A stretch of 64,000 bases of DNA, from NCBI GenBank assembly GCA_030998225.1, contig JAPYXD010000553.1:3162001-3226000 (forward strand), given 5' to 3'. A program made the translations under genes and the position numbers. The stretch comes from Diplolepis rosae (Eukaryota > Arthropoda > Insecta > Hymenoptera > Diplolepididae). Shown here one piece after another: positions 1 to 12,219 of the stretch (position 1 is the stretch's first letter; each line of letters opens with the position of its first letter). The notes beneath the pieces are model-generated. The model was not told the DNA's origin and searched no databases. It worked only from the letters and a program-made list of their open reading frames with translations.

Positions 1-1014
1 AAAAATTATTTTTACGCGAACCGTAAAAATTTACGAAATGCGAAGATAGCAGCGGTAGTGCTATGAAAACTTTTGTTATCATCACAAAAATATGCTGACG
101 GGTTTATTGTGTTAAGTACTAGGTCGTTTGAACAGTCCCAGAACTGACAACCAGATAGAATCAGTAATATAAAATACTTTTTTGTTTTTGATAGTAATTG
201 TCGCGTCATAATCTGAGTTATTTTGCAAACAATGGAAATAAACGAATTTTCTGTTCTCATTAAACATTATTATTTAAGAGGCAAAACGGCTAAAGAAGCT
301 AAAGAAAAGCTTGATAAGTATCCATGGCCTTATTAATGAGTGATAAAAAAATCTATCAATCACAATATGAGACAATGAAAAATACTTAGTCATCTGAAAA
401 GAGAGCCATCGCAGCAAAAAGGCTACCGATGAATCGACATAAATAAAGTCAACGTCCGAGAGTGTGAGCACGTCAGCTTAAAAACTAAAGGCGTGCAAAG
501 ATTACGATACCGAAGTAGATTCATCATTCGAATATCACTAAATAAACTTTTTAGCTGTTATTTTCTGCAATTTTATATAGTTTTGGGCACGAAGCATGCA
601 AATCAAACGTGACATTTTCCGAATCTGTCAAACGCAGTTTAGGATTTAAAATAGTGATTTCACGTGCAAATTGTGAATCAACTTACATTCCCAATACTGA
701 AATTATTGACCACGCATATAATCAAATATTATCTTGCTTCCCATAGGGCCGGTTAAAAAAAATTCCACGAAAAACGTTCATTTGAGGTGTTTTTTATTTG
801 TATATGTTATAAACAATTATATTTATACACTGATAACAATGCTCTTGGCTGGCAATCATTTATAAAATATTTCAAATCTAGTTCAGTGAGAAAATGTGGC
901 CTAAAGACAAAAACCAAAATTGAATATTTTGTTGTCATGACGGTTTTTAACGATAGCGATGTTAACGTAAAATGGCAAGTAGTTTTTAGTTAAAAAAACA
1001 AACACCGAAAAAAA
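1..1014. other. AT-rich DNA without a recognisable gene
   Basis: The only reading frames are short and low in complexity, and none carries a motif I recognise. I see no terminal inverted repeats. Confidence 0.6.
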
Positions 1015-1330
1015 GGAAATTTTACATTCTTATCATATGAGGTTTCATTTTATGTGAAAAATCACTTGCGGAATTTTGATTAAATCTTTATGTTTTGAGA
1101 TCCTCTCAGTCAGAAAAAACGGTTTTTACGAAAGTCCATCTGTCTGTCTGGTGTCTGTAGACACAATAACTCTCGATAGATTTATTTGATTGGATTGGAA
1201 ATTGGCATACCTCTTGAGGGCCCAAAAAGGGACGAGTTCGTTAACCAGTAAAATCCGACCAAAATTGTGAAAATAAGAACCTTTTTTGAAAAAATGAAAA
1301 ATACATTATAAGCGTTGAAATTGTCCTTAA
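1015..1330 (+). repeat. Interspersed repeat with CTGT tract, short copy
   Basis: This block matches 10735-11030 in the same order: a run ending in ttttatgtgaaaaat, then cagtcagaaaaaacggtttt, a (ctgt)n tract, then taactctcgata and gttaaccag. Spacing is conserved but there are many substitutions, so these are old copies of one family. The copy here stops before the tandem-unit part seen at 11200-11700. It is non-coding. The class of element is unknown. Confidence 0.7.
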
Positions 1331-2765
1331 CTCTTAAACCTAGCTATGAGAACTTGAAACATTGAGTTCTTATGGCTAGAATAACGTAGCCGCTATAACC
1401 AGTGCAGCAAACTTCACACTCGTTGAATCCGCTGTGTATTGTTTCGAGTAATGCATATTATTTTTCATAGCAACTGATAGCAACACTTTTGAGAATTTGA
1501 TTTGATGTGTCGAGCGGGTCGAAACTGTGATTTTAAATCCTACTACTTTTAAAGTTTCAACCCGCTCTACAGATACCGACAAACAGATTTTCAAAAGAGG
1601 TGCTATGAAAAATACAATGTTCCACGTATTGATTTTATGCATTTGATTTCACATAACTTTATATTTGACACTTAAATATAGTGACCTATATTGACGGGTC
1701 AACCATTGCTTGAATTCAACCACAAAAAGTAGTTAAGGACATTTTCAACTACATATATCACGTCACTATGCCCAGGATTTTTTCTCAGTGCAAAAATCAA
1801 TGGCAATTAAAGAAAGTTTCGACAACTAATATTTTCCGTGCAGGAGCGTTAACTTCAATCTATTGAAATCAAATTAATAACTCCCTACTAGAATAAACTG
1901 TAATTGTATTTTGTATGTTTATAATTGATTTCGATTAATTAATATAATAACCTGGAAAATCAGTATGCTGAAAATTCAACACTTTTCTAAAATTAGAAAA
2001 CTTTTATGTGTGCCCATAACGCAGATTACTTTCATTTGTTCCTGTGTAAATAGGTAGGTAATGGAACGAATCTTGCCACTCGCGATTTACCGAATTTAAC
2101 TCTCGAATGAAGCTTAGAGTAGAATAAACGGAAGGCTCTAGTATTTTTGTGACTGAATAAAAGGTTGATTTTTTATAATTATACTACGAGTAATAATATA
2201 GATTTTTAGAAATCTTTGATGCATGCTTTCATACTTTACTCTACACTTCTGAATTTTACTCAACTGTGATTCATTCTTGAACATTTAATACATCACAGAT
2301 AATCAGAGTGATACTAAATAATTTCTAACTTGTTCATATGTCCCAACTTTGATAAAAAATTGAGTAAAATGACTCAAACTATTTTTCTCCGTGTATAAAT
2401 AACATAAAATGCTATCAATATTATACGTATTTGCATAGTTAGTAGTAAAATGTAGTGAAATGAGAGAAATTTTTATTTCCTGTGATAGACGATAATGTAA
2501 ATTATAAGCTTTACTTATTAAACAGGAAATATATATTAAGAAGGATTTGATTTAATAACGAGAAAAAGAGGAGAAATATTTATGAGGGAGGCTCACGAAA
2601 CACCTTTGAGAAGAATTTTGATTTTTCATTCAGATTTGGTAGAGTATTCTTTCCTTGAGGAAACAAAGACAGCAGATAGTGATAGCTGAACACTCTTTTA
2701 CATGTTAAAAAAAAAGCTGATTTGAGAAAGGTGCTGTAACATGTAAAAGCTATTGTAAAGAAATA
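1331..2765. other. AT-rich DNA with a weak inverted repeat
   Basis: No gene recognised. A poor inverted repeat runs from about 1462 to 1606. Its arms begin ttttcatagca and end tgctatgaaaaa, with a GAGCGGGT/ACCCGCTC core, so it may be a decayed MITE. The 88-residue minus-strand frame here overlaps that inverted repeat and looks fortuitous. Confidence 0.5.
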
Positions 2766-2767
2766 AA

Positions 2768-2930
2768 TATACAGGGTATCCCGAAAGTCTGGAAACGGTC
2801 GAATATCTTGAAAATAGTGCATTATAGAAAAAAATAGTTGAGACAAAAGTTGTAGAGTATACGGCGGGCTTATAAATGGGCTAGTCAAAAATTGGGTTCG
2901 AATACGTTTCTTGGAACTGACGAGACCCAA
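2768..2930 (+). repeat. Interspersed repeat beginning ACAGGGTATCCC
   Basis: The stretch starts acagggtatcccgaaagtct and is followed by ggtcgaatatcttgaaaat. ACAGGGTGTCCC-type ends are familiar from insect mariner/IS630-like elements. No partner inverted end is visible downstream, so this would be a one-ended fragment. Family assignment is from memory. Confidence 0.4.
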
Positions 2931-3303
2931 CTTGTTTTTTTAAACGAGAACCCCTATTTTTTTATTGCAGATTCGTATTCAGCATAATTTTTTGCGTTCA
3001 GATAGAGTACTTCGGATTTTTTGTAGGAGCTCTGGTTTGGGCCTTAAAACAGAAAATGTACTTGTTATGGATTCACTGTATTAGTTTTCAGAATAGGGAA
3101 ATATCATGGAAATAACATAAGGGTGGTGCCCATAGTCGATTTACGGGAGATGTTTACGCGTATGAGTAGAACACCCAACGGCTAGTTTTTGAGATATAAT
3201 ATGAATGAAAACCAGTTCTGGCTGATCAGTGCAGGCATAGTACAGGCTATAATACAGGCATAGCACTACGCTAGTGTCAGAAGACCAGCAGCGGCATGGC
3301 AGC

Positions 3304-3329
3304 GTTGGCTTAACTTAAGTTAAGCCAAC
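3304..3329. repeat. 26-bp perfect palindrome
   Basis: The sequence is self-complementary across its full length, centred on CTTAAG, with arms beginning GTTGGCTTAA. It sits in a more GC-rich 100-bp patch rich in CAGGCATAG-like words. Function unknown. Confidence 0.8.
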
Positions 3330-3579
3330 CATACGGGCCTAATACAAAATGATAATGACGGCTAACCCGTGTTATGTTTATATCTTCTTAATAGAAAACA
3401 TCTGTCTGACTGAACATTTTTTAAATGTACAAAATTGATTGGAAGTATAGAAATTTGAATAGGAAAACATATATTGATTCAAATTTTGAACATTTATTGG
3501 CATCAAATTTTACTGAAAGTTTATTTTTGAAGTGTTAAAATGCTTATGAAGTTTTTAAAAAATCGTTATCATGTCCGAC

Positions 3580-3656
3580 ATATGCCAGTACCGCACCAGT
3601 ACCAAATGCCAGCACCGACAACCAGTACGGGACCAGCACTGGCAGTACCGCGCCCG
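3580..3656 (+). repeat. Degenerate CCAGTACCG-type minisatellite
   Basis: About 75 bp are built from imperfect repeats of a 9-12 bp word: ccagtaccg, ccagtaccaaatg, ccagcaccgac, ccagtacggga. The base composition is clearly richer in GC than the flanks. Confidence 0.6.
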
Positions 3657-5187
3657 TTGTAAATTTCTTATTGGGTCCATTCACTAGCGCGAAAATATAT
3701 AATAAATTAAATTAAGAAATTTAACAAAAAATTAATCCATTGACAAAAACATTACAACCAACAAAACCAATAAAAATTAGAAAAAGAAAATTTTTTTAAA
3801 CAAATTAAAAAATCAATCAAAGTTCAAAAAAAATAATATTATTAAAGGAGCAACCCTATCCCTAATGAGCCTTGTTCATTGTTCGCATGCGACTTCTTCT
3901 TTCTTTTTGTGTGTTTCATTAACGCGTTTTGTTTCGTATAGCATTCTCTAATATTTTTTTTTATGTTTCTTTATTCCAGTTACCAAGAATCGTTAATTGG
4001 CCTATGTTAACGGCTTTGAAATTGTTGTCTTTACATGGGATGCTATAAACGATATTAAAAATCTGCTCTCTTTTCAAGCGGTTTTTTGTTGCTTTGAATA
4101 TCATTTTCGAATATTTATGCTTCTTAAAAGCAATATTAATCTTGTAATTACCCAAGATTCTAGATATTATTTTAGATAGGCCTTCAATGTAATGGATGCT
4201 GATAAAGGGTTGAATTTCTCGAAAAACTCAGACGATTTCCCGAGATGAGACGAATAAGCCATACGCACTACGTAGCCGAGCGTTCGATCGGGTAAGTCTG
4301 TCAAAGTCCATGCTTGCTGAAAAATGTGTCGATTCTTGTCTTCATTGCTACACAAGCTACATACAAATAACGTTATTAAAATTCTGTGATTCTTTGTACT
4401 AAAATCTACTGATTGTGTAAAAAAATGTATTATTTTTTAATGTAACTTATTTTTAAAATTGACCTTGAGAAAACTCAAAACCCCTACTCTCAGTGTAATT
4501 TGCGTGCGAAGATTATGTATTAGTAATAGGTTAGTGTTGCATACAATATATATGTATATTAAGCTTAAGTTACTTTCTACTGTGTTTGCGTTTCATTTAA
4601 TGTATACATATCATATTTATTATGAGGGTGATGAAGAGCTGAGTAAATTTCGAAATCGGTCGTTAAAAAATACAATTCCAATTTTTAATATAAAAAGCTA
4701 GTTTTCCCAAATCATCAAAAGAAAAAACTAAAAAAAAATCTGTAAAAATGTTTAAACAACAACAAGTTTTCGCTTGTCTAGTCGTCAACTTTCAATTGTT
4801 ACTATGTTTATCTTATTAATCTTATTTGTAGTTAACTCCTATAATTATGATTTTCAATAAATAATTCTTGACATAAGGACCCGGCCATGCTTAGACAACC
4901 TAGCCGTTTCGTGTTAGGACGTATATAATGAACACGTTTCGACTCGTTTTTTTCTATTAACAATTCGGTGAAGGTATTTTGTAGTGGGATCTCGGATTAT
5001 CTTATAAAATTTGAGAAATTTTGGTAGTGTGAAGCTAACTCATAGACGTCAATTGTTCGCGAGTGTTAGACGGCGAGACGAATCTAACCCTACCACGCCA
5101 CCACAACCTGCCTCGACTCTTCACCCTCTATTATGAACGATAATAAACAATAAATCTATAATGTTTTGTTTCGTAAAATTTAAAACA
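3657..5187. other. AT-rich DNA, no gene recognised
   Basis: It contains poly(A)/poly(T)-rich stretches and short open frames without family motifs. Nothing further is supportable. Confidence 0.5.
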
Positions 5188-5581
5188 ATTGGGTCAATTC
5201 ACACGTATCGGACATTTAACTCGAGACACTTATTTACCGGACATCTAGTTATTTATCATACTTCTGTAACTAAACTTTTCTGATGCAATATTTAAAATGT
5301 CAAAAAGTGATCGATTTGGCAAAAGTTATTTTCTAATCCGACTTGCCTTATTAGGTACACATATATTTTTGTTAATAGTAATTAATAGTATATTACGTGC
5401 CTAGGCGCACAATGAGGGTTATTGCGTGACGAGCGACAATGCACGTAATATACTAAACTTTTTTCAAATCGGTCATTTTTTGATGTTTTGAACATGGCAC
5501 CAGAAAAGTTTGGTAACAAGAGTACGATAAGTAGCTAGATGTCCGGTAAATAAATGTCCGATACGTGTGAATTCACCCAAT
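5188..5581. mobile_element. MITE with long terminal inverted repeats (394 bp)
   Basis: The left end ATTGGGTCAATTCACACG is the inverse of the right end CGTGTGAATTCACCCAAT. The arms stay complementary for about 140 bp with small indels, including cggacattta and taccggacatctag. The loop holds a second hairpin at about 5387-5457 with arms agtatattacgtgc/gcacgtaatatact. There is no coding capacity. The target duplication is unclear. Confidence 0.85.
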
Positions 5582-6455
5582 GGTACAAATTTTCTTCTAT
5601 GCTTATTTAAATCTGAAGGTGGTCGTCTGATGTAGAGGGCTGAAAATGAGAAAGATTTTGTAAGATACTTTTAAAGACAAGACAACAATGAATTTTATCG
5701 ATACTGTAACCCTCCGTTACCAAACATATGAGGGATTCCCTCAGTGGGGTCAGTTTTTTCGAAATAACTTCTAATTTACGCTTCACACAGTCTGGTCCGT
5801 TTGAATACCTTTCCACCAATTATTCGTGAAGCTTTTTGTAGCAATAAAAATGTTCAAGTAGAATACTCATTCAATAATCACTTTTCAAAACCAAAGGTGA
5901 CGTGAATTCTGAGGGAATCCCTCCATAGTTTGGCTTTCGTGCAATGGCTTTCGTCAAAATTTCTTAAACGGATCACAAAATTCAATAGAAAGTTATAAAA
6001 AGTTATTCTAGAAACCAAAACTAGTATTAGAGTGAGAAAAAAAATCGATTTTTGACCCTCTACACCAGTCGACCCCCTTAAAGCTTTGTTTGGTTCAAAC
6101 TATAGCAACAGTAACTTGAATTTCGGTGATTAAAAGGAAATACGCCCGAAATTCAGTCGATTCAACTGGACCTTGGAAGGTTTTTTTTTATCTCAATTGT
6201 TAATCATTTTAATCACACATCCCAATGGAAAATTGGATCGCGCATATTCATCTTATGAAAAAATGATTTAAATCTGTTGGTTTTCGAGATTATCAAGAAA
6301 AACTGACTTTCTTGTTCATTCAGAAAATTATTATTTTTCATGAGGTTGTTTTGAGAAATTCTGGTCAATTCTATTTCATAGTTTAAGCGTATGCACACAT
6401 ATCTGTTAAAAATAAAGTAATTCAGTTAAATTTTATTGAGAGAAAGACAGTTAAC
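5582..6455. other. AT-rich DNA, no gene recognised
   Basis: Short frames only. The phrase gagggattccctcag at 5730-5745 recurs inverted as ctgagggaatccctc near 5910, suggesting a decayed inverted repeat. Confidence 0.4.
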
Positions 6456-7053
6456 ATGGGTCGAAGTAGAAAAAGAAACAGGTATGAAGAAAATTGGTCA
6501 AAACATATGAAAAAGTGTTCTAAATATCAGGTATTATTCAAAAACATTAATAAAATTTTTATCATTTTTTTACAAACTGAAATATTTAATCCCTTTTTTT
6601 CAATTATTATTTGATTTCTCAACTGATTTTTTCAAAGTCCTATTCAGCGTTATATAATTTATTACGTAACTCAAATAATTCTTATTTGAAAAATTATAAG
6701 ACTTTTTAAATTTCAAGATAATATTAGAAAGATTCTGCAAAGTTACTGAAGCCTGCTGTAAAGAAAAATGTTGTACAAGAGTTTCAGTTGCTCAGCAAGA
6801 AAAACAATATAATCAGTTTTGGAACGTCGGAGATTATCCTAAACAAATTTTGATCTTGTACAGAATGTTTCGATGTAAAGATCCCTGTGAAACGGATGCC
6901 GCGAGAAAGCATCGACTTATTCACTTGATATATTTGTTTCCTATCGACGAAAAAGTTATTCCAATTTGTAAAAATTTGTTTTGTAATTCTTTTTGTTTGG
7001 GTGAAAGAACAAAAGAGACTGTACAGAAACAGATTTTGAATAAGGAACCTTAA
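6456..7053 (+). CDS. Two exons of an insect Cys-rich, transposon-associated gene family
   Basis: Exon 1 starts at ATG 6456 and gives a basic N-terminus, MGRSRKRNRYEENWSKHMKK, ending near 6533 at CAG|GTATTA, a plausible splice donor. A second segment from about 6728 (after attag) to TAA 7051-7053 encodes a Cys-rich stretch (CKVTEACCKEKCC), then YNQFWNVGDYPKQ, then ICKNLFCNSFCLGERTKETV. A basic KRxRxxENWxxN start, a C..K.C block, a YW/FW-G-Y block and a VCKxFF-xTLxI-like block recur in an expanded insect family whose members often look transposon-derived. That family memory is unverified and its function is unknown to me. The stop after LNKEP removes the usual C-terminal half, so this is a truncated copy or a partial gene. 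Confidence 0.55.
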
Positions 7054-7594
7054 ACCCTTTAAAGTATAGTGGTCAATATATTGAACACCTATCTGAAAAT
7101 CAATTTTTGAATTTTTCGAAGACCAAATGATGCATTTTATCACTTTCTCTTATAATTTCACTTTAGTGGGGGTTCAAGCAATGTTCGGTAATATTTATGT
7201 ATTGTTAATTGTTTGTGAACTTCGTTACATAAATAAACAAATCGTGGGCATTTGTCTTTTTATGAAAAAATTCATGATAAGAAGAAAGGTTGATCCTATT
7301 GACATATTAGAAATAGATTTATAGGGGTTTTAGGGATCGCCGATTACGAATCCGTCCTTAGTATCTTAAAATTCAATACGGTGGATCCAATACGACGAAA
7401 AAAAAGTTAAAAAATCATCTGATTTCAATAAAAATTGGTTTCCGAGAGTCTTCGAGGTCGCCAAAAATCAAGAAATCATCTAATTTCAATAAAAAATACT
7501 ATGCGAGGTTATTGTTTTCACTCGAGAGAACGTTGGCAAAAGAGTGTATGTGAAGTTTGTATAAACATATCCTTTCTTTATGAGAGTCATTATA
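7054..7594. other. AT-rich DNA with a short direct repeat
   Basis: The phrase aatcatctgatttcaataaa at about 7411 recurs as aatcatctaatttcaataaa at about 7473. No convincing coding sequence. Confidence 0.5.
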
Positions 7595-8614
7595 CACTAC
7601 CGTCGGAAATTGTGCGCACGGTGCTTGTCATCGCTATTAAAAATCACTGCTGACTTTGAAACACGATATCTCGGTAAAAAAAGAGATAGGACATTTTTAA
7701 AAAAAACAGTTGGCAAGCTTATGAAATTCCACGTCTAGTGATGCTCAACAAATATTTTTTTTGACCTTCTGAAAATAATACAGCACGTGATAATGGCCAC
7801 GCATGAAGGTGGCTCTTAAGTGGAGCCCTCTTATATGTTCTTTGATCCAAGAACGAGTTTCCTTTATTTCCTTTCCTTTCATTCTTAGTTGATATTTACA
7901 ATGACTATTAAAATTTTTATTAATGTTCTAGTTTATAAGAATTTTAAGAAATAAAAAATGTTTACATATCATTGTTCTATTCGTTAATATGGGGATAATA
8001 TTGGATTTAAATAATTTTTAATCATCACAAATAACAATAAATATTTTTTAAAATTTAGAATAATTAGAAATAAAAATTACAAATGAACAGAATCAAAAAT
8101 ACACATAAGAGAGCTCCACTCAAGCGCCACATTTGTGCGTGGCCTATTCGGTCTTGCCTCAACGAAGGAGGCGAGCAACAAACCGGCCGACAACCGTGAT
8201 CGTCGATTAAAATTCAACTCAGATACGATTGAACATTTTTAATCGTATCTCGGGTACCCATGAATATTTTTAAAGTTTTCTTGGCTTAAATTAAAGATAA
8301 GATTTTAGACTTTATGTGGTGTAATTTTCTGATGTTGGAAAAATTTTTCCTAGGTCATGCAAAAAGTTGAAGTTGAGGTAGAGAATTTGAGAAAATCTTG
8401 AATTTTTTTTTTAACTCCTCACGTGCTGTATTATTTTCAGAAGGTCAAAAAAAATATTTGTTGAGCATCACTAGACGTGAAATTCCATAAGCTTTCCAAC
8501 TGTATTTTTAAAAATGCCCTATCTCTTTTTTTCACCGAGATATCGTGGTTCAAAGTCAGCAGTGATTTTTAATAGCGATGACAAGCACCGTGTGCACAAT
8601 TTCCGACGGTAGTG
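7595..8614. mobile_element. Tc1/mariner-type foldback element with about 190-bp arms (1.02 kb)
   Basis: The left end CACTACCGTCGGAAATTGTG is mirrored by CACAATTTCCGACGGTAGTG on the right. Both ends are flanked by TA (7593-7594, 8615-8616). The arms remain complementary inward through cgctattaaaaatcactgct and cttctgaaaataatacagca to about 7790 and 8425. No transposase is encoded, so it is non-autonomous. A second inverted-repeat element is nested inside it (7795-8144). Confidence 0.85.
7795..8144. mobile_element. Nested MITE inside the Tc1-type foldback
   Basis: Ends GGCCACGCA and TGCGTGGCC are inverted. The arms continue as gaaggtggctcttaagtgga versus tccactcaagcgccac and finish at cttatatg/cataag. 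The interior is AT-rich and non-coding. It lies immediately internal to the outer element's left arm, so it inserted later. Confidence 0.75.
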
Positions 8615-8990
8615 TATATTATTGAGATTGCACAAATTATTTCAAGAGTATTATCTAGAAAAAGTCGGAGATGAAAATGAGTGAAACTATTTATTTAAAG
8701 TATTTTAACTACAATGTTGGAATTACATTCAAGTTGTCTCGAACTGATGTATGCAATACTTGCTACAAAAGCAAGACAGATGTGCAAACCCAAAATTAAA
8801 TTCAGCATAAAGTAGACATGTCAGAGGAAGAAATTTTCCATCAAATCATAACCTCAGTTATAAAAGAAGATGCAGATGATGCAAAAGACTGTGAAGAAAC
8901 CACTGATTTACTCATTATAAAAAAATTAAAGATTTTTCGATGAAAATAACAATTCATGAAGCCTTATGGTAGACTCTGATGTCATAAATT

Positions 8991-9137
8991 ACATACGACC
9001 GCTTTATAATTAAAATAATAATTTTAACAAATTTTCCGGAGAATTAAGCCAGTAGTGCGTTACATTTTTCTGCATTGCTGTCTTCTCTACGAAATTTGTT
9101 AAAATTATTATTTTATTAATAAAGCGGACGTATGTGA
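8991..9137. repeat. Hairpin-forming inverted repeat (147 bp)
   Basis: The left arm acatacgaccgctttat, then aataataattttaacaaatt, is the inverse of the right arm ending aaagcggacgtatgt. Arms are about 45 bp with a loop of about 55 nt. It is probably a short MITE. Confidence 0.75.
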
Positions 9138-9169
9138 ATGGTGATGACAAACCTCACCACAAGATCATA

Positions 9170-9370
9170 CTTTTTAAACTAAAACGGAAAATATACATCT
9201 TATCAAGAAATTTTTCGACAAAAATTTGTAGATCTTTTTTAAGCAAACAGTTTTGAAAATTTTTTTTTATTTTTTATTTTCAATGGTCTTTTTTAAAATT
9301 AAATCCGAATTGTACATCTTATCAAAAAATTTGTAAATCGAAATTTGTAGATCGTTTTTGAGCAATCAAT
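9170..9370 (+). repeat. Fragment of the CTGT/tandem-unit repeat family
   Basis: It contains two tandem copies of the internal unit seen at 11200-11700, each with (g/t)acatcttatcaa, aaatttgtagatc and gagcaa/aagcaa. The CTGT head is absent. Confidence 0.55.
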
Positions 9371-10211
9371 TTTGCATTAAAACATCTTTTCATACCTCGC
9401 ATAGTTTGTTATCGTCTCAACAGACGACGAGACGGATAGATAGAATTGAAAAACCCTTTTTTCGGATTCATCGAAAAAAGTGGATAACAAATGTTGCAAC
9501 AATGTAATACCTATTCCTGTGATAAGAATGTGAAAAGTTCGAGTTTTTATAGTTGGAGTGCTCACTTCACGAATGTAGGAAAATCGCACATGTTTCAAAT
9601 TAGCTATTTTTACCCCATAGTGCACATGATAGTTTTTTGCAACACATGTTATAAAATCCAGATTTGAAGATAAAATTACGTCAATTTGTGAACGATCGGC
9701 AGAATAAAGTTAAGTAAACATTTCAGAAAACGAAAATTAATTAATAAATTAAGTCATCAAGTGAAACCATGAATGCGCGTCAAGTACGTGAAATATCATT
9801 GAGAAACGTGAAGTTGCAGCAATACGGAAACGAAAAAATGAATGTTTAAAATGAACTGCAAGAATTTCAAAAGGAATTATATTTACCACGCCAAATTTAT
9901 ATCAAATAAGTGAGGAAAATCTTATATGGTAAAATAGCGCTGTCAACATAACCTTACAAAATAACACATAAATAAAAAACGCGAATGAAGAGAAAGTTAC
10001 CTCTCTCAAATCTTGTTCGCTGCTTAGATAATCTTGGAAAGAATCAAAAATCTGCTGAATTGTTTCAGCCATTGTTTTTGTACGTTATTTGTAATTATTT
10101 TAAAAACAAAATCACCAAATTTGCATCGGGTAAAATTCACAAAAGAATTTGGTGGACAAGACAAGGTACACGGGAAAGCAAATTGGGCAGTTAGGCTATA
10201 TATACTTTAGT
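9371..10211. other. AT-rich DNA, no gene recognised
   Basis: A plus-strand 69-residue frame (9985-10194) and a minus-strand 82-residue frame (9377-9625) are open but match no family I know. Confidence 0.4.
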
Positions 10212-10238
10212 CAAAGATATTATAAACCTAGATGCGGC
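10212..10238 (+). repeat. Left copy of a 27-bp exact inverted repeat
   Basis: It starts caaagatattataaacctag and ends atgcggc. An exact inverse copy lies at 15764-15790, 5.5 kb away. Sequence outside and inside the 27 bp does not match. Confidence 0.7.
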
Positions 10239-10734
10239 CAATTATAGTTCGGTAGACTTAAATGTAGACGTCGCTTTCGGCGTGTTTTTCCCGGTCCCCT
10301 CTTGCCTCTCACCTAACCGCATGATCAGACAAAATTAGTTCCTCGAAAGCATTATAGAGGCGCTAAATGTATCTCCCTCCAATCCCCTCCACCCGCTGAG
10401 ATACCGATAAACAGAAAGCGCGCTTTAAAAATTTAAATTTAAATTATATATATTGAAGAAAATTAAAAATTGGTAAACAAAGCAAGGAAAAGCGACGTGT
10501 AAAGTGTTTCAATGTTACTTTATGTGTATTTTATTTTGCTTTCTAGTATCATTTGGATATTGAAATAGGTTACAGTGAACATGCATTGCTAAATTAACTT
10601 TCTGTCAGTGGAAGATAAGTACATGAATGAAAAACCAATATTTAATTATTATAATTTGAACATGTATGCAATAGAAAGAGAATTAGTTTCTTATTTTTAA
10701 AAAGTTTAATTTTTTATTTTCGTATTTTTAATTC

Positions 10735-11770
10735 TTTTTTTTACATTCTCATCATGGATGAGAAGGTACTTATTGGTTTTATGTGAAAAATGACATTCGA
10801 AATTTTCATCAAATCTTTACGTTTTGAGACCCCCTGAGTCAGAAAAAACGGTTTTTACGAAAGTGTCTGTCTGTCTGTCTGTAGTGGGCCGTGTGCGGCA
10901 TAACTCTCGATAGGATTATCAGACTGAATTGAGCTTTGGCACACTTTATCGGAGCCGAAAAAGTAAGACAACTTCGTTAACCAGCCACATCCAATCAAAA
11001 TTGAGGGATGGAGCACTACTTTTGTGTTTTTGAAAATAACTTTTTGAAAAAATCAAAAATTTCAATACTGGTTTTTGATAGTGCTCATAAATCTCTACAA
11101 ATTATCCTGATAACATTTTTTGATTAAATCAAAATTAGAAATGTTACAGCATATTCAAATTCGAAAAAAGTCAATATCTAAATTCCATTTTCCAGTTAAA
11201 TTATACGAGATACGAAAAAACGTTATAATACAATATTATTTACTACATAAAGACCTTCAAATTTAAATTGTAACATTTTTCCATAAGATGCATATTTTTC
11301 TTTTTAATTTAAAAAAAACTATTGAAAATTCAAAATTCAATTTTTTAACAATAATATGTGAAATACGAAAAAAACGTAAGAATACAAAATTGTTCGTTTC
11401 AAAAAGATCTACAAATTTTGTCTCATACAGTTTCTAATAAAACATATATTTTTCGTTTCAATTCCAAAAAATACGATTAAAATTCGAAAATTCCATTTTT
11501 TAGACAAAATATGTGAGATACAAAAAAAACGTTTAGATGGAAAATTGTTTGCTTGAATGAAGTCTACAAATTCTCATTAAGACATTTCGGGACAGGATGT
11601 ATATTTTATGTTTTAATTTTTAATATTAAAAAAATTCGATTTTTTTCACCAAAATATGTGATACGAAATAAGCGTTGTTCTGCAAAATCGTTTCCTTAAA
11701 TAAAGTCTACGATTGTTTTTTCTTTTTGGGAGATTTGGAAAGAAATAAATTATTTTAATCATGTAATTTA
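10735..11770 (+). repeat. Interspersed repeat with CTGT tract and internal tandem units, longest copy
   Basis: The head has a ctgtctgtctgtctgt tract after cagaaaaaacggtttttacg. From about 11200 to 11700 there are four or so degenerate tandem units of roughly 125 bp. Each has aatatgtgagatac, aaaaaacgtt, a short tract like aaattgttcg, then tctacaaatt. The end, ctttttgggagatttggaaa, matches 59620-59650. Partial copies lie at 1015-1330, 9170-9370 and 59400-59680. No conserved reading frame is seen. Confidence 0.7.
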
Positions 11771-11811
11771 TTAAAAAGTTACCGAAATGTATACAGAAAA
11801 TCGAGCGCGAA

Positions 11812-12100
11812 GCGCGAGCGTCATGATGAGAATGTGTTCCTTAAGGCTGATAGAGCCTTAAGTAAATTGAATTTCCTATTTCACTTAAATTCAAAAAGAA
11901 ATTGAGCGACTTTGATAAAATGTGTAATTCACATCATCTGTAATATTATTATAAAATTGGTTTGAGCTTTAGTATCAAATTATAATAAATAAACTTGAAT
12001 GTATGTGAAGAGCACAAGAACGGAGCGCGAAGCACGACAATCAAATCGCGCGCCCTAGGCGCGCTCAAACTTGCGAGCGAAGCGAGCTGCGCGCAGATTT
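11812..12100. repeat. GC-rich palindromic CGCGAAGCGCG / GCGAGCGAAGCGAGC motifs
   Basis: Islands of gagcgcgaagcgcgagcg (near 11813), gagcgcgaagcacgac (near 12023) and ttgcgagcgaagcgagctgc (near 12072), plus tcgcgcgccctaggcgcgct, stand out from AT-rich surroundings. A related word, ggctcgcgctccttcgctag, is at about 13417. Function and element class are unknown. Confidence 0.6.
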
Positions 12101-12219
12101 TTTCATTATGAACAACTTCTAGTTTCCAGGATTTTTATTCTTTTCAAATATTATTCAAATTAATAATTACAATTTTAAAAATAAAATTTTAAATTAATTA
12201 GTTAATTAAAAATTTAGAC

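Noticed and set aside
7127..7324. Small membrane protein
   Set aside because: The hydrophobic frame follows from T-rich composition. No start context, homology or conserved motif.
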